Origin: Methylobacter sp.
GTDB taxonomy: Bacteria; Pseudomonadota; Gammaproteobacteria; Methylococcales; Methylomonadaceae
Assembly (NCBI GenBank): GCA_030653175.1
Contig: JAURZV010000048.1
Coordinates: forward strand, 1-35,972
Direction of reading: 5' to 3'
DNA length: 35,972 nucleotides
Positions 1 through 8,777 of the stretch are shown one piece after another. The position numbers were made by a program, and so were the translations under genes. The notes below the pieces were generated by a model. It made no database searches and was not told the origin of the DNA. It saw nothing but the letters and a program-made list of their open reading frames with translations. The first letter of the stretch is position 1, and each line of letters opens with the position of its first letter.

Positions 1-3
1 TAA

Positions 4-110
4 AGTATAGGTAACCAAGCTAAGTAAACAACATTCCGGCCCTCTTTCCTCTCGAAGAGAGTTTGATTGAAAAGAGCAAATGAATCTTTATAACCCCGGT
101 TACCTATACT
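4..110. repeat. Short inverted repeat at window edge
   Basis: A 13-bp sequence, AGTATAGGTAACC at 4-16, is repeated in perfect inverted orientation at 98-110. The arms enclose about 80 bp that contain a second small hairpin (CTCTCGAAGAGAG near 51-63). The arrangement could be a degenerate mobile-element remnant or a folded RNA. Nothing in it codes for a recognisable protein. Confidence 0.5.
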
Positions 111-482
111 GTCACCCTCTCCTACTCCCATCTTACTCAGAAAACGTTCAACTTATGGTACGTAAAAACTGATTAAGCTAATGAATAACAATAACTTTAT
201 CTGCTTTTAAAAAGTAGACGTTTTTTCGCTCAGATGGGAGTAATTAACAGTGATAATTGAGTTACCATCTCTCAATATAGCTTCTTATTACCTGTCAGGC
301 GAAGGGCAAAAGGCGCAAGGCGAAAAAAACCCAGACTTCAACACAGCGCTCTTTGCCTTTTGCCTGTCATTTGCAAACTCCATCCACACTGTCCTCCAAA
401 CCACAATCAGGCCCAAGCAGATAAGCGATATGCCCGCTTTGCCGCCTAAACGAATAAAATAAACCCCTCATTAAATCTAATT
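111..482. other. Gene-poor leader region before siderophore receptor
   Basis: This AT-rich stretch contains one short reading frame (250-462) with no recognisable family and no convincing ribosome binding site. I see no convincing gene. It probably carries the promoter region of the siderophore operon, whose Fur-like site lies at its right end. Confidence 0.4.
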
Positions 483-501
483 GACAATCATTCTCATTAA
501 C
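483..501. promoter_or_regulatory. Fur box-like operator
   Basis: The 19 bases GACAATCATTCTCATTAAC match the classic Fur consensus (GATAATGATAATCATTATC) at 14 of 19 positions. The site lies about 130 bp upstream of the TonB receptor start and ahead of an iron-siderophore operon, which is where a Fur operator would be expected. Iron-dependent repression of the operon is inferred from this. Confidence 0.7.
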
Positions 502-631
502 GTTAAAGTTGTTCGCACTTAACATTCGCATGCTTCATGACATCCTGAAGGTTGGTTATATCGCCGTGATCCATGTGTTGAAACATGCCCTCTCTATACA
601 AACAACAACTGAGTTATCAAGGAGCCTTATC

Positions 632-2767
632 ATGAAACGCGCGACCACTTGCATAGCCATCACCTTAGCCGGTAGTGCCTATCTGGCTTCATTGCCGCTA
701 GCTGCTGCGGAGCAAAAACAAGACACCGCCGTATTGGAAGAAATCACGGTCAAAGGAGACTGGCTGGGGCCTCCGACCAAGGACAACGTTCGCACCTATC
801 CAGGGGGGCGCTCCGTGGTCACCGACACCGAATTACAACAAGCCGGCGCTCGTACTGTGGAAGACGCTTTGCGTTTGGTGCCTGGCGTCCGCGCCCAGGA
901 TGAAACCGGCACCGGCATTCTGCCGAATATCGGCGTACGCGGATTGGATCCCAGGCGCAGCTCGCGCACACTGGTGCTGGTTGATGGCATTCCTATCGCT
1001 CTTGCGCCTTATGGACAGACGGGCTTGTCCATGTTTCCGCTGACCATGCAAACAGTAGAAAGCGTCGATGTGGTGCGCGGCGGGGCAGCTGTACGCTATG
1101 GGCCGAATAATGTAGGCGGCGTCATCAATTTCATCAGCAAACCGATCCCGGATAAGTTCAGCGCCACCCTAAGAGAGGCGCTGACCATTTCCACCGACAC
1201 CGGCAACGTGCTTACCGACAGCTACCTGCGCGCCGGCGGTTTCGTGAACGACAGGCTGGGCCTGCAATTCCAGGCCAACACATTGCTTGGCGATTCGTCT
1301 CGCGCCCATTCGGATACGGAAGTGGAAAACCTGGCCTTGGATGCCCATTGGTTCGTCACCGACAACGCTTCTATCAAGGCCGGATTGCAGTATTACAATA
1401 CCGATACCCAACTGCCGGGCAGCCTGTCGCCAAAGGCCTACGCGCAGGACCGCTTCCAGTCGCAACGACCGCATGACAAGTTCCAGGGCGATACGGTGCG
1501 CGGGCATTTGGTCTACAACCAAAATTTCGACCTGTTCGGCAGTCCCGCGGAATTCAACTGGACCAATTTTGCCCATACCAGCGACAGGGAGTTCACCGTC
1601 GGCTGTCTGCTCAATGCTGCCGCGACCTCATGTAACCTTGATCCCTCCAAGGTGTCCGACGGCGCGCAAACCAGCCCGCGCACATTCACCGTTTACGGCA
1701 CCGAACCGCGCCTGACCGTAGGCGCCAAGACCGGCCGGCTGGACCACAAATTCACGTTGGGCGGGCGTTACGTCAGCGAAGACGCCGAGCAGGGAGTCGA
1801 CCGGACCCGCCTGAGCACCGGCAAGGTTCTCAATGCCCAGGACTTCCGTTTCGGCACCGACGCCTTTGCACTCTATGCCAGCGACACGTTGAGCGTGTGG
1901 AATGAGCGGCTTAGCGTCACGCCGGGCTTGCGTGCGGAATGGATCGACCAATCCAGCAACAACCGGTTGACCGGCAAGGTCGTCGACAATCGCAGCAACG
2001 AACTGCTGCCCGGCCTCGACGTAGGCTTCCACTTATGGCCGGATAAAGTATTCCTGTTCGGTAATCTGCACAAATCCCTGCAGCCGGTACAATTCACCCA
2101 AATTACCCTGGAAGGCGATACCGGTGTGGAAAAGGCCTGGAACTACGAAGCCGGTTTGCGTGTGTCGCCGTTATCGGAGCTCGACGCCACGTTCAGTTAT
2201 TTCCGTATTGACTTCGACAATCAAATCGTCGGCGTCGTGGAAAACGGCGCCACCAAGTTCCGCAACCTCGGCCAAGCCAAGCATCAAGGCTACGAAACCG
2301 AACTGGACTGGCGGCCGTCCTTCCTGTCCGGCCTCGATCTCAAGGCGGGCTACACCTATGTGGACACAGAGCAGTTGAACAGCCTGTTCAGCGGCACGGC
2401 GCAAGTCGCATTTAAAAATAATGAAGTGCCGTTCAGTTCGCATCATCAAATTAGCCTGCAAGGCAATTACCGCATCGACACTGTCAATTTCAACGTCAAC
2501 GGCTCGTACCTGAGTTCCGCATTCACCGATGCGGCCAACACCGTGCCGGAAAACGCCATTGGCGACAAAGGCAAGATACCGGGCTACTGGCTGTGGAACG
2601 CCCAAATCACCAAGGACTTCCGTGTGGACAAGGCCATCATGCGGGTCGGCCTTGGCGGCAACAACCTGTTCAATCAGGACTACTACTTCCGCGGCGTGGA
2701 TACCAGTCTGGGCCGAATGCCGGGACCGGGACGTTCGGTGATGCTCAGCGTTCAAATGGATCTATAA
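632..2767 (+). CDS. TonB-dependent ferric siderophore receptor, FecA type
   Basis: This outer-membrane beta-barrel would import the ferric siderophore made by the downstream genes. I chose the ATG at 632 because AAGGAG lies at 619-624 and a signal peptide follows immediately (MKRATTC..., cleavage near LPLAAA). A longer in-frame start at 509 has no such site and would add an unlikely leader. The 711-aa protein has a TonB-box-like segment (EEITVKG), then a plug domain (roughly residues 45-160) with FecA-like motifs such as VRGLDPRRSSR, VDGIPIALAPYG and VRYGPNNVGGVINF, then a barrel ending in aromatic-rich strands. No N-terminal STN domain is visible, so FecIR-type surface signalling is unlikely. 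Family match to FecA/PvuA/XsuA-type carboxylate siderophore receptors is strong; the exact ligand is inferred from the neighbours. Confidence 0.93.
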   Translation: MKRATTCIAITLAGSAYLASLPLAAAEQKQDTAVLEEITVKGDWLGPPTKDNVRTYPGGRSVVTDTELQQAGARTVEDALRLVPGVRAQDETGTGILPNIGVRGLDPRRSSRTLVLVDGIPIALAPYGQTGLSMFPLTMQTVESVDVVRGGAAVRYGPNNVGGVINFISKPIPDKFSATLREALTISTDTGNVLTDSYLRAGGFVNDRLGLQFQANTLLGDSSRAHSDTEVENLALDAHWFVTDNASIKAGLQYYNTDTQLPGSLSPKAYAQDRFQSQRPHDKFQGDTVRGHLVYNQNFDLFGSPAEFNWTNFAHTSDREFTVGCLLNAAATSCNLDPSKVSDGAQTSPRTFTVYGTEPRLTVGAKTGRLDHKFTLGGRYVSEDAEQGVDRTRLSTGKVLNAQDFRFGTDAFALYASDTLSVWNERLSVTPGLRAEWIDQSSNNRLTGKVVDNRSNELLPGLDVGFHLWPDKVFLFGNLHKSLQPVQFTQITLEGDTGVEKAWNYEAGLRVSPLSELDATFSYFRIDFDNQIVGVVENGATKFRNLGQAKHQGYETELDWRPSFLSGLDLKAGYTYVDTEQLNSLFSGTAQVAFKNNEVPFSSHHQISLQGNYRIDTVNFNVNGSYLSSAFTDAANTVPENAIGDKGKIPGYWLWNAQITKDFRVDKAIMRVGLGGNNLFNQDYYFRGVDTSLGRMPGPGRSVMLSVQMDL

Positions 2768-2776
2768 GGAAAACTC

Positions 2777-3985
2777 ATGCATACCCAAGAATTGATTCTG
2801 CTGACCCATGTCCCGACCGAATCGGTCAACGACGGCTTTCTGCCGGCGGCGCGCCGCATCGGCCTGTCGCCGGTGCTGTTGACCGACCAGGCCGAAGCGC
2901 ACCGCCGGCACTTTAGCCAAAGCGGGCTACAGGCCTATCCGGAGGCCATCATCGCTTGCGACGTGTTCAATCCGTTAGCCGTTATTGAAGCGATCAGCCG
3001 GCGCGGACAAAAACCGGCGGCGATTTTTTCCAACAGCGATCACCTGCAAACCAGCACTGCGATTGTTGCCGATTATTTCAGACTACCCGGCAAAAACTGG
3101 CATGTAACTTACCGCGCCAAGAACAAGGCTGAAATGCGAACTTACCTCAGCGAGCAAGGCATCGAAACGATACGGTACGCCGTAGCATCGGAGTTGGAAA
3201 GCTTGGCGCAGGCCGCAGCCGAGGTAGGCTTCCCCTGCGTGGTCAAACCGCGCGAAGGGGTCGCCAGCCAGGAAGTCGGTTTGGCGCGGGATTACGCCGA
3301 ACTCGCCGCCCATTGCCAGTCGGTTTGGCAAGCGCGGCCCGGTCAAGTGATGCTATTGGAGGAATATATCGAAGGTCCATTGTGTACTTTGGAAACGCTG
3401 GGCGACGGCGAAGGATTGCGCGCCCTGGGCGGATTTCACGTTCGCCTGTCGGCGCCGCCGCATTTCGTCGAACTGGAAGCCGATTGGAGCAGCGAGTTGG
3501 CGGAGCAGCAGGATGTGCTGAACCGGATCGTCCGTTTCGGCATCGGCTTCGGCGCCTGCCATACGGAATTCGTGTTGACCGCCCAGGGACCGCGCCTGAT
3601 CGAAATCAATTACCGCTGCATCGGCGACCGGCGCGATTTCCTGCTGGAGCAGACGCTGGACATCCCGCTGTTCGAAACCGTGCTGCGGCTGCACTTGGGC
3701 GAACCGCTGTCGGCCTTGTCGTTGGCGCCGCGCGCAGCAGCGATACGTTATCTCACGCCCTCGACGGACGGCCAAATCATCAGCGCCCCCACGCCGTTCA
3801 GCCGTAGCGTCGGAGCAGTCGACATCGGACTTCGCGTCTTGCGCCAGGCCGGTGACACCATAGCGATCACGCATTCCAATAAGGATTACCTGGGTGTTTT
3901 GACCGGCGTCGGCACGGATGCGGATACCGTGCATCAAGCCTTGGCGCAAGCCGGCGCCGGCTTGGCGTGGGAGATTCGTTCATGA
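2777..3985 (+). CDS. pvsA: ATP-grasp amide ligase of siderophore biosynthesis (PvsA-like)
   Basis: A 402-aa ATP-grasp enzyme expected to form an amide bond between a carboxylate and an amine while building the siderophore. ATP-grasp features are clear: the phosphate-binding lysine in GFPCVVKPREG (about residue 157), the acidic LLEEYIEGP segment (about 193-201), and the metal-binding GPRLIEINYR segment with E276 and N278. It starts nine bases after the receptor stop with AGGA just upstream, so it is probably cotranscribed with it. In vibrioferrin clusters the first pvs gene is an ATP-grasp ligase proposed to handle the alanine/2-oxoglutarate part. That role is carried over here from gene order, not from substrate residues. 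Confidence 0.82.
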   Translation: MHTQELILLTHVPTESVNDGFLPAARRIGLSPVLLTDQAEAHRRHFSQSGLQAYPEAIIACDVFNPLAVIEAISRRGQKPAAIFSNSDHLQTSTAIVADYFRLPGKNWHVTYRAKNKAEMRTYLSEQGIETIRYAVASELESLAQAAAEVGFPCVVKPREGVASQEVGLARDYAELAAHCQSVWQARPGQVMLLEEYIEGPLCTLETLGDGEGLRALGGFHVRLSAPPHFVELEADWSSELAEQQDVLNRIVRFGIGFGACHTEFVLTAQGPRLIEINYRCIGDRRDFLLEQTLDIPLFETVLRLHLGEPLSALSLAPRAAAIRYLTPSTDGQIISAPTPFSRSVGAVDIGLRVLRQAGDTIAITHSNKDYLGVLTGVGTDADTVHQALAQAGAGLAWEIRS

Positions 3986-5766
3986 GAAGCCAGCAGGACT
4001 ATATCTGCCGGCGCGTCGTCGATGCGCTGTTGCGGGAAGATGTGCGCGAAACGCTAAGCCGGGGACGCATTGTCCCGGCGGCCGACGCGCCATGGTCCGA
4101 CCCGCCGGTGCGGCCCGGTCACTGGCTCGCCGTCGAGCATCTGGGCGACGGCTGCCTGTGGATTCCGGTCCGGCCTTGTACCTTCATGCAGGAATGGGCG
4201 CTATATGATCTGCCGTTGCTGTGGCAAAGCAGCAGCGGCTATGATCGGCTGGACGACATATCCGCCATTCTCGCGCTGTTCCGGCAAGGACTGGACCAGG
4301 CATCGGCGGCGGATTTTGCCGACTATGCACAGGAATGCCTCACCGCCGTCGAGCACGGCGTCCTGTGCGCACAAGAGCGGCAGCGATATTTTGCCGAAGT
4401 GCAGCGTAGCGGCCAATGTGCGCACCTCAGCCCGCGCTGGCAAGAGCGGCAGTTGCACTACGAGCGGCTGGCCGCGTTTCTCGATCACCCCTTATATCCC
4501 ACGGCGCGCGCAAAACTGGGTTTATCCCCGGACGATCTCGTCTTATACGCTCCCGAATTCCAGCGCCCTTTTCAGTTGCGCTGGGTAGCGGCGGCCAGGG
4601 CTATTCATTTCGGGCCGGAGGCCGCAACAAGCCTGCAAGAACTATGTCCCGGCTTTGCAGAAGTCGGGCTCGACGCCCGATTGAGCGACGACCATGTGCT
4701 GTTGCCGGTTCATCCGTTGTTTACGCAGCAGATGCTGGATGCGCTGGCAGAGACGCACAGCTTGCAAGGCAAGCTCATGCTGGCGCCAAAATCCCATCTG
4801 GAAGTTCTGCCCACCTTGTCGGTGCGCACCCTGGTCGTGCAAGGCAAGCCGGGGCTGCACATCAAATTGCCGATGGCCATCCGCACCTTGGGCGGCAAGA
4901 ACATACGCACCATCAAGCCCGGCACCATCGCCGACGGCCATGCCGTGCAAAGCCTGCTGAGCCGTATAGCGGCGCAGGACGCGGACATCGCCGGCCGCTT
5001 GCTGCTGACCGATGAAAGCATGGGCGCCCACATCAACCATCTGCCCGAACTGGGTTACATCCTGCGCCGCTATCCGGCGGGACTGGAGCAGGCTACCGTG
5101 GTGCCGGTCGCGGGCCTGCTCGCGGCAACGCCGCAAGGCCTGCTGGTGGCCGAAGAACTGGCGCAGCGTTTTTTTGCCGGCCGGCTGGAGGATTTTCTCG
5201 ACGCCTATCTGGAGTCAACCTTACGCACTCACCTGGTTCTGTGGCTGCGCTACGGCATCGCGCTGGAATCCAACCAGCAAAATACCATGCTGGTGCTCGG
5301 CACCGAGGCGCCGACCTTGCGCCTGTTGCTCAAAGACAATGACGCGCCGCGCATCCAGGGCGCCCGTCTCGCCGCCCGCTGGCCGACACTGGCGGCGTTC
5401 GCGGACAGCTTGCAGGACCGCCGCATCGTAGTGGACGACGAATTGCCGCTGGCACAGATGTTCACCACCATCACCTTGCAGCTCAATGTCGCCGTTCTGA
5501 TCGAAGGATTGGCAGGTATCGGCCACTTGACCCGTCGGCAACTCTACGGCTGCGTGCGCGACAAGATAGAGGCGCTGCTTACGGAACTGGCCCGGCAAGG
5601 GGAGGATACCGCCCTGGCGCGTCGCACCCTGCTGGAAGATGATCGACAATACGTCAAATACCTGCTCACCGCAGCCAGCCTGAAACCCAAAGCCGCAACA
5701 GGCGCCGCCGACGTTAATAAGTTCTACGGCAAAAGCGGGCCTAACTTTCTGAAGGAGAGCTTGTGA
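3982..5766 (+). CDS. pvsB: NIS siderophore synthetase, IucA/IucC family (PvsB-like)
   Basis: A 594-aa NRPS-independent siderophore (NIS) synthetase, which adenylates a citrate-type carboxylate and condenses it with an amine or alcohol. The ATG at 3982 overlaps the previous stop as ATGA and has GGGAG eight bases upstream, so it is preferred over an in-frame GTG at 3967. Family signatures include DHPLYPTARAKLG (about 168-180), LPVHPLF, and KLPMAIRTLGGKNIR. The usual HGI-x-x-E-x-H-x-QN signature appears as YGIALESNQQN, and the usual RDxEG as KDND, so this paralogue diverges from the second synthetase at 6953. The C-terminal FhuF-like region is present. In the vibrioferrin scheme this enzyme joins the two halves of the molecule; that assignment is by position only. 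Confidence 0.88.
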   Translation: MRSQQDYICRRVVDALLREDVRETLSRGRIVPAADAPWSDPPVRPGHWLAVEHLGDGCLWIPVRPCTFMQEWALYDLPLLWQSSSGYDRLDDISAILALFRQGLDQASAADFADYAQECLTAVEHGVLCAQERQRYFAEVQRSGQCAHLSPRWQERQLHYERLAAFLDHPLYPTARAKLGLSPDDLVLYAPEFQRPFQLRWVAAARAIHFGPEAATSLQELCPGFAEVGLDARLSDDHVLLPVHPLFTQQMLDALAETHSLQGKLMLAPKSHLEVLPTLSVRTLVVQGKPGLHIKLPMAIRTLGGKNIRTIKPGTIADGHAVQSLLSRIAAQDADIAGRLLLTDESMGAHINHLPELGYILRRYPAGLEQATVVPVAGLLAATPQGLLVAEELAQRFFAGRLEDFLDAYLESTLRTHLVLWLRYGIALESNQQNTMLVLGTEAPTLRLLLKDNDAPRIQGARLAARWPTLAAFADSLQDRRIVVDDELPLAQMFTTITLQLNVAVLIEGLAGIGHLTRRQLYGCVRDKIEALLTELARQGEDTALARRTLLEDDRQYVKYLLTAASLKPKAATGAADVNKFYGKSGPNFLKESL

Positions 5767-6935
5767 CTGTCGCCCAACGCCGCATGGTGATGGTGGTCAT
5801 GTTTTGCCACTTTATCGCGGCTTTCGCCGCCCTGGGCATGCCGCCGTTTTTCGCGCTGATACTCAGCAAGTCGCTGCACAACAGCAACGCTTACCTGGTC
5901 GGCTGGTTTTACGTCGTCCCGACGTTTTTCACGGCGCTGTCCAGTCCCTGGTGGGGTCTGTTTGCCGACCGCATCGGCAAAAAAATCTCATTGCTGCGCG
6001 CGCAACTGGGGCTGTCGGCGAGTTTCCTGTTGGCAGGCTACAGCAATGACACCACGGCGTTCTTCCTGGCCTTGGCTTTGCAGGGGATGCTGGGCGGTAC
6101 CTTCGCCGCTTCCAATGCTTATCTGGCGACAATGTCCAGCGGTCCCGCCCTGGCCCGCAGTCTGACCCTGATGCAAGGCTCGGCGCGCGCCGCCCTGGTG
6201 GTGGCGCCCGCCGTGCTGGGGCTGTTCGCCGCCTCGGTTTCGCCGATAGAACTTTACCGCTACCTGGCCCTGCTGCCGCTGGCCGCAGCCTTGCTGCTCT
6301 GGATACTGCCCGAACCGGCGAAAACCGCACACGACGACTATCGGCCGAAAAACACCGCCGCAGGCCGACCGCTGCTGCCGGCAAACAACGTTTACATGCT
6401 GCAATTTGCTTTCGTTTTCGCCACCGTCGCTACCTTCCCTTACTTCATCCCTTACGCCCAAGGACTGGGATCGGTCTCTGTCGAACTGGCCGGTCTGCTG
6501 TTCGGTCTGCCCAACCTGCTTTACCTGGTCACGGCCGGCGTCTTAACCGGCCGTTTCGGGCAACGGGTGTCGCCGGCCGGGCCGGCATGGATGTTCCTGT
6601 TAATGGCTGTCGCCCTGTTCGGCCAGGCCCAGACGCAAAGTCTGGCGGGATTGATTCTGTGGCGGACGCTGATGGGCTTGGCCATGACCGGCGGCTTTAT
6701 TGTACTGCATGCCCTGGTGGCGGCGCTGGTGCGCGAAGGCAATGCCGGACGCACCTTCGGCCGGCTGGAAAGCGGCTCGAAATGGGGCGCGGTAGCCGCC
6801 GGCCTGACCGCCGGAGCCATGGTGGACGGTTTCGGCCCGCAGGCACCTTTTTTACTCGGCGGCGGGATTATGACCGCAGCCGCCGGCTGGCTGGCAGTTT
6901 CGAGCTTTTGCCGCCGGCACACCGAAAATATCTGA
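5763..6935 (+). CDS. pvsC: MFS siderophore exporter (PvsC-like)
   Basis: A 390-aa major facilitator superfamily protein with about 12 predicted membrane helices, probably exporting the finished siderophore across the inner membrane. The GTG start at 5763 overlaps the previous stop (GTGA), with AAGGAG at 5752-5757. An internal ATG at 5784 is the only close alternative. The MFS loop motif between helices 2 and 3 is readable as WWGLFADRIGKK (about residues 62-73). The second half repeats the helix pattern, ending in a short charged tail. It sits between the two NIS synthetase genes, as pvsC does in vibrioferrin loci. Substrate is inferred from context. Confidence 0.88.
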   Translation: MTVAQRRMVMVVMFCHFIAAFAALGMPPFFALILSKSLHNSNAYLVGWFYVVPTFFTALSSPWWGLFADRIGKKISLLRAQLGLSASFLLAGYSNDTTAFFLALALQGMLGGTFAASNAYLATMSSGPALARSLTLMQGSARAALVVAPAVLGLFAASVSPIELYRYLALLPLAAALLLWILPEPAKTAHDDYRPKNTAAGRPLLPANNVYMLQFAFVFATVATFPYFIPYAQGLGSVSVELAGLLFGLPNLLYLVTAGVLTGRFGQRVSPAGPAWMFLLMAVALFGQAQTQSLAGLILWRTLMGLAMTGGFIVLHALVAALVREGNAGRTFGRLESGSKWGAVAAGLTAGAMVDGFGPQAPFLLGGGIMTAAAGWLAVSSFCRRHTENI

Positions 6936-6952
6936 CACTCTGGAGACAAATC

Positions 6953-8776
6953 ATGGGACACCAAGCACTGCAAATTTTTTACCAAACTTGCTCGGCCGAA
7001 GATCAAGCCAACCAGCGCAGCCTGGAGACATTGCTCAATTGCTATTGCCGCGAAGTTGCAGGCCCGGCCGGTCAAATCGGCATCGGCCCGCTGTTCGGCC
7101 AGGGCGATTGGCCTATGGCGTTGCGCGCGGCGCTGGGGCAAGGCGGAGGAAAAGCCATGCACATCCTGTTGCCGCACAGCGGGGAACGGCTGTTAGTGGC
7201 GGTCGACCAGCCTTCGGCTACCGGCAATTACCGCTATCGTTCGCCTTTCTACCACAAGTCGCCGGGCCGTCCCTGGGCGCCTCTGGACTGGCGCACCTTG
7301 GCCACGCTGCTGCTGCGCGACCTGGCTAGCCAAAACGACGTACCGTTCAACGAGGAACTGCTGGAACAAATCCGCGGCAGCGTCGCGGTAACCGCCGCGA
7401 TTCTCGCCGTACCGCAACCGGCAGTACCCAGCGAAGCCTTGGCCGCCTATCTGGATTCCGAGCAGTCGCTGGCGTTCGGCCACCCGTTCCATCCGGCTCC
7501 GAAGAGTCGGCAAGGCTTTTCGGCTGCGGATGTGCAACGCTACGCTCCGGAGTTGCGCGCCGCCTTCCCGCTGCATTATTTCGCGGTGCGCCGCGAACAC
7601 TGGCTCCAGGAATCGCTGCAGCCGGAATCCGCCGACGCCCTGCTGGCTGCCCAGGCGCCCGCCGGCCTGCAAGCGGACGACGATTTCGCCCTGCTGCCGA
7701 CGCATCCCTGGCAAGCGCGCTACTTGCTGTCCCGACCGGCCATGCAGACGGCCCTTGAACAGGATCGGCTGCGCGACCTGGGTCCGCAGGGACCGGCCTA
7801 TTTCGCCACTTCATCGATACGCACCTTGTTCCACCCGGACAATCCCTATTTTTACAAATGTTCCCTGCATGTGCGCATCACCAATTGCGTGCGCAAGAAT
7901 GCCATTTACGAGCTGGAGGGGGCGCTGCAAGTCACCCGCATCATGCGGACCGTCGGCCCGCGCCTGGCGGCACAATTCCCTACCCTGCGGATACTGGAGG
8001 AACCGGCCTACGCGTCTATACGTCTGGGTAACAATGAAACCCCAGCCGAGCGGGAAGCGGCGGAAGGTTTCGGCCTGATCCTGCGCCAGGGATTGGACCC
8101 GATAGACACCGGCGGGGCAACGCCGCTACTTGCCGGTTCACTGTTCGGCAATCATACGCGAGGCCAGACACGGCTGGCGAGCATCATCGACAGGCTGGCG
8201 CAAAGGCAGGCCGCGCCGTGGGATGCGATAGCGGAAGACTGGTTCTCGGCGTATGTGGAACAACTGCTGCCGCCGGTGCTGCATTGCTTTTTCGACCACG
8301 GCATCGTTTTCGAACCGCACTTGCAGAACGTACTGATCGGCCTGACCGCTGACTGGCCCAGCCACGTCTGGCTGCGCGATTTCGAGGGCGTCAAGCTGGT
8401 AGCGGGACGATTCAACGCAGTTCCGCTTGACGCCGTCGACGCAAGGGTACGACAAGCGCTGTTTTATAGCGAGGATCAGGGCTGGAACCGCATCGCCTAC
8501 TGCCTGCTGGTCAACAATTTCTGTGAGGCCGTGGCGCAGTTGAGCGCCCTGCGCCCGTCCCTGGAGCCGCGTCTGTGGCGTATCGTCGGCCACCAGTTGC
8601 GCCACTACTTGGTGCAGCACGGCAACCCGAACGCGACACGGCGCATCAATGCCCTGCTGTCCGGAGCGCCCTTCCCTGCCAAGGCCAACCTGATCAACCG
8701 TTTTTACAAGCGTCCGGATCGCGATGCCACCTATCTGCCGTTGCCCAGCCCGTTGGCCTACCTGGGGGATGCGTGA
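6953..8776 (+). CDS. pvsD: NIS siderophore synthetase, IucA/IucC family (PvsD-like)
   Basis: A second NIS synthetase of 607 aa. The frame is open from 6587, but the ATG at 6953 with GGAG at 6942-6945 is the sensible start, just after the exporter stop. All family hallmarks are canonical: EQSLAFGHPFHPAPKSRQGF (about 164-183), LLPTHPWQ, KCSLHVRITN, DHGIVFEPHLQN, and RDFEGVK. In vibrioferrin biosynthesis PvsD condenses citrate with L-serine to give O-citrylserine, the substrate of the next enzyme. The adjacent decarboxylase supports that role here, but an amine such as a diamino acid is also possible, as in staphyloferrin B. Confidence 0.9.
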   Translation: MGHQALQIFYQTCSAEDQANQRSLETLLNCYCREVAGPAGQIGIGPLFGQGDWPMALRAALGQGGGKAMHILLPHSGERLLVAVDQPSATGNYRYRSPFYHKSPGRPWAPLDWRTLATLLLRDLASQNDVPFNEELLEQIRGSVAVTAAILAVPQPAVPSEALAAYLDSEQSLAFGHPFHPAPKSRQGFSAADVQRYAPELRAAFPLHYFAVRREHWLQESLQPESADALLAAQAPAGLQADDDFALLPTHPWQARYLLSRPAMQTALEQDRLRDLGPQGPAYFATSSIRTLFHPDNPYFYKCSLHVRITNCVRKNAIYELEGALQVTRIMRTVGPRLAAQFPTLRILEEPAYASIRLGNNETPAEREAAEGFGLILRQGLDPIDTGGATPLLAGSLFGNHTRGQTRLASIIDRLAQRQAAPWDAIAEDWFSAYVEQLLPPVLHCFFDHGIVFEPHLQNVLIGLTADWPSHVWLRDFEGVKLVAGRFNAVPLDAVDARVRQALFYSEDQGWNRIAYCLLVNNFCEAVAQLSALRPSLEPRLWRIVGHQLRHYLVQHGNPNATRRINALLSGAPFPAKANLINRFYKRPDRDATYLPLPSPLAYLGDA

Positions 8777-8777
8777 C

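Noticed and set aside
250-462. 70-aa reading frame upstream of the TonB receptor
   Set aside because: No ribosome site, no recognisable family, and repeat-like composition (gcgaagggcaaaaggcgcaaggcg-type); it is probably leader DNA.
509-631. Longer N-terminus of the TonB receptor
   Set aside because: The signal peptide and AAGGAG site fix the start at 632; the extra 41 residues do not look like a leader.
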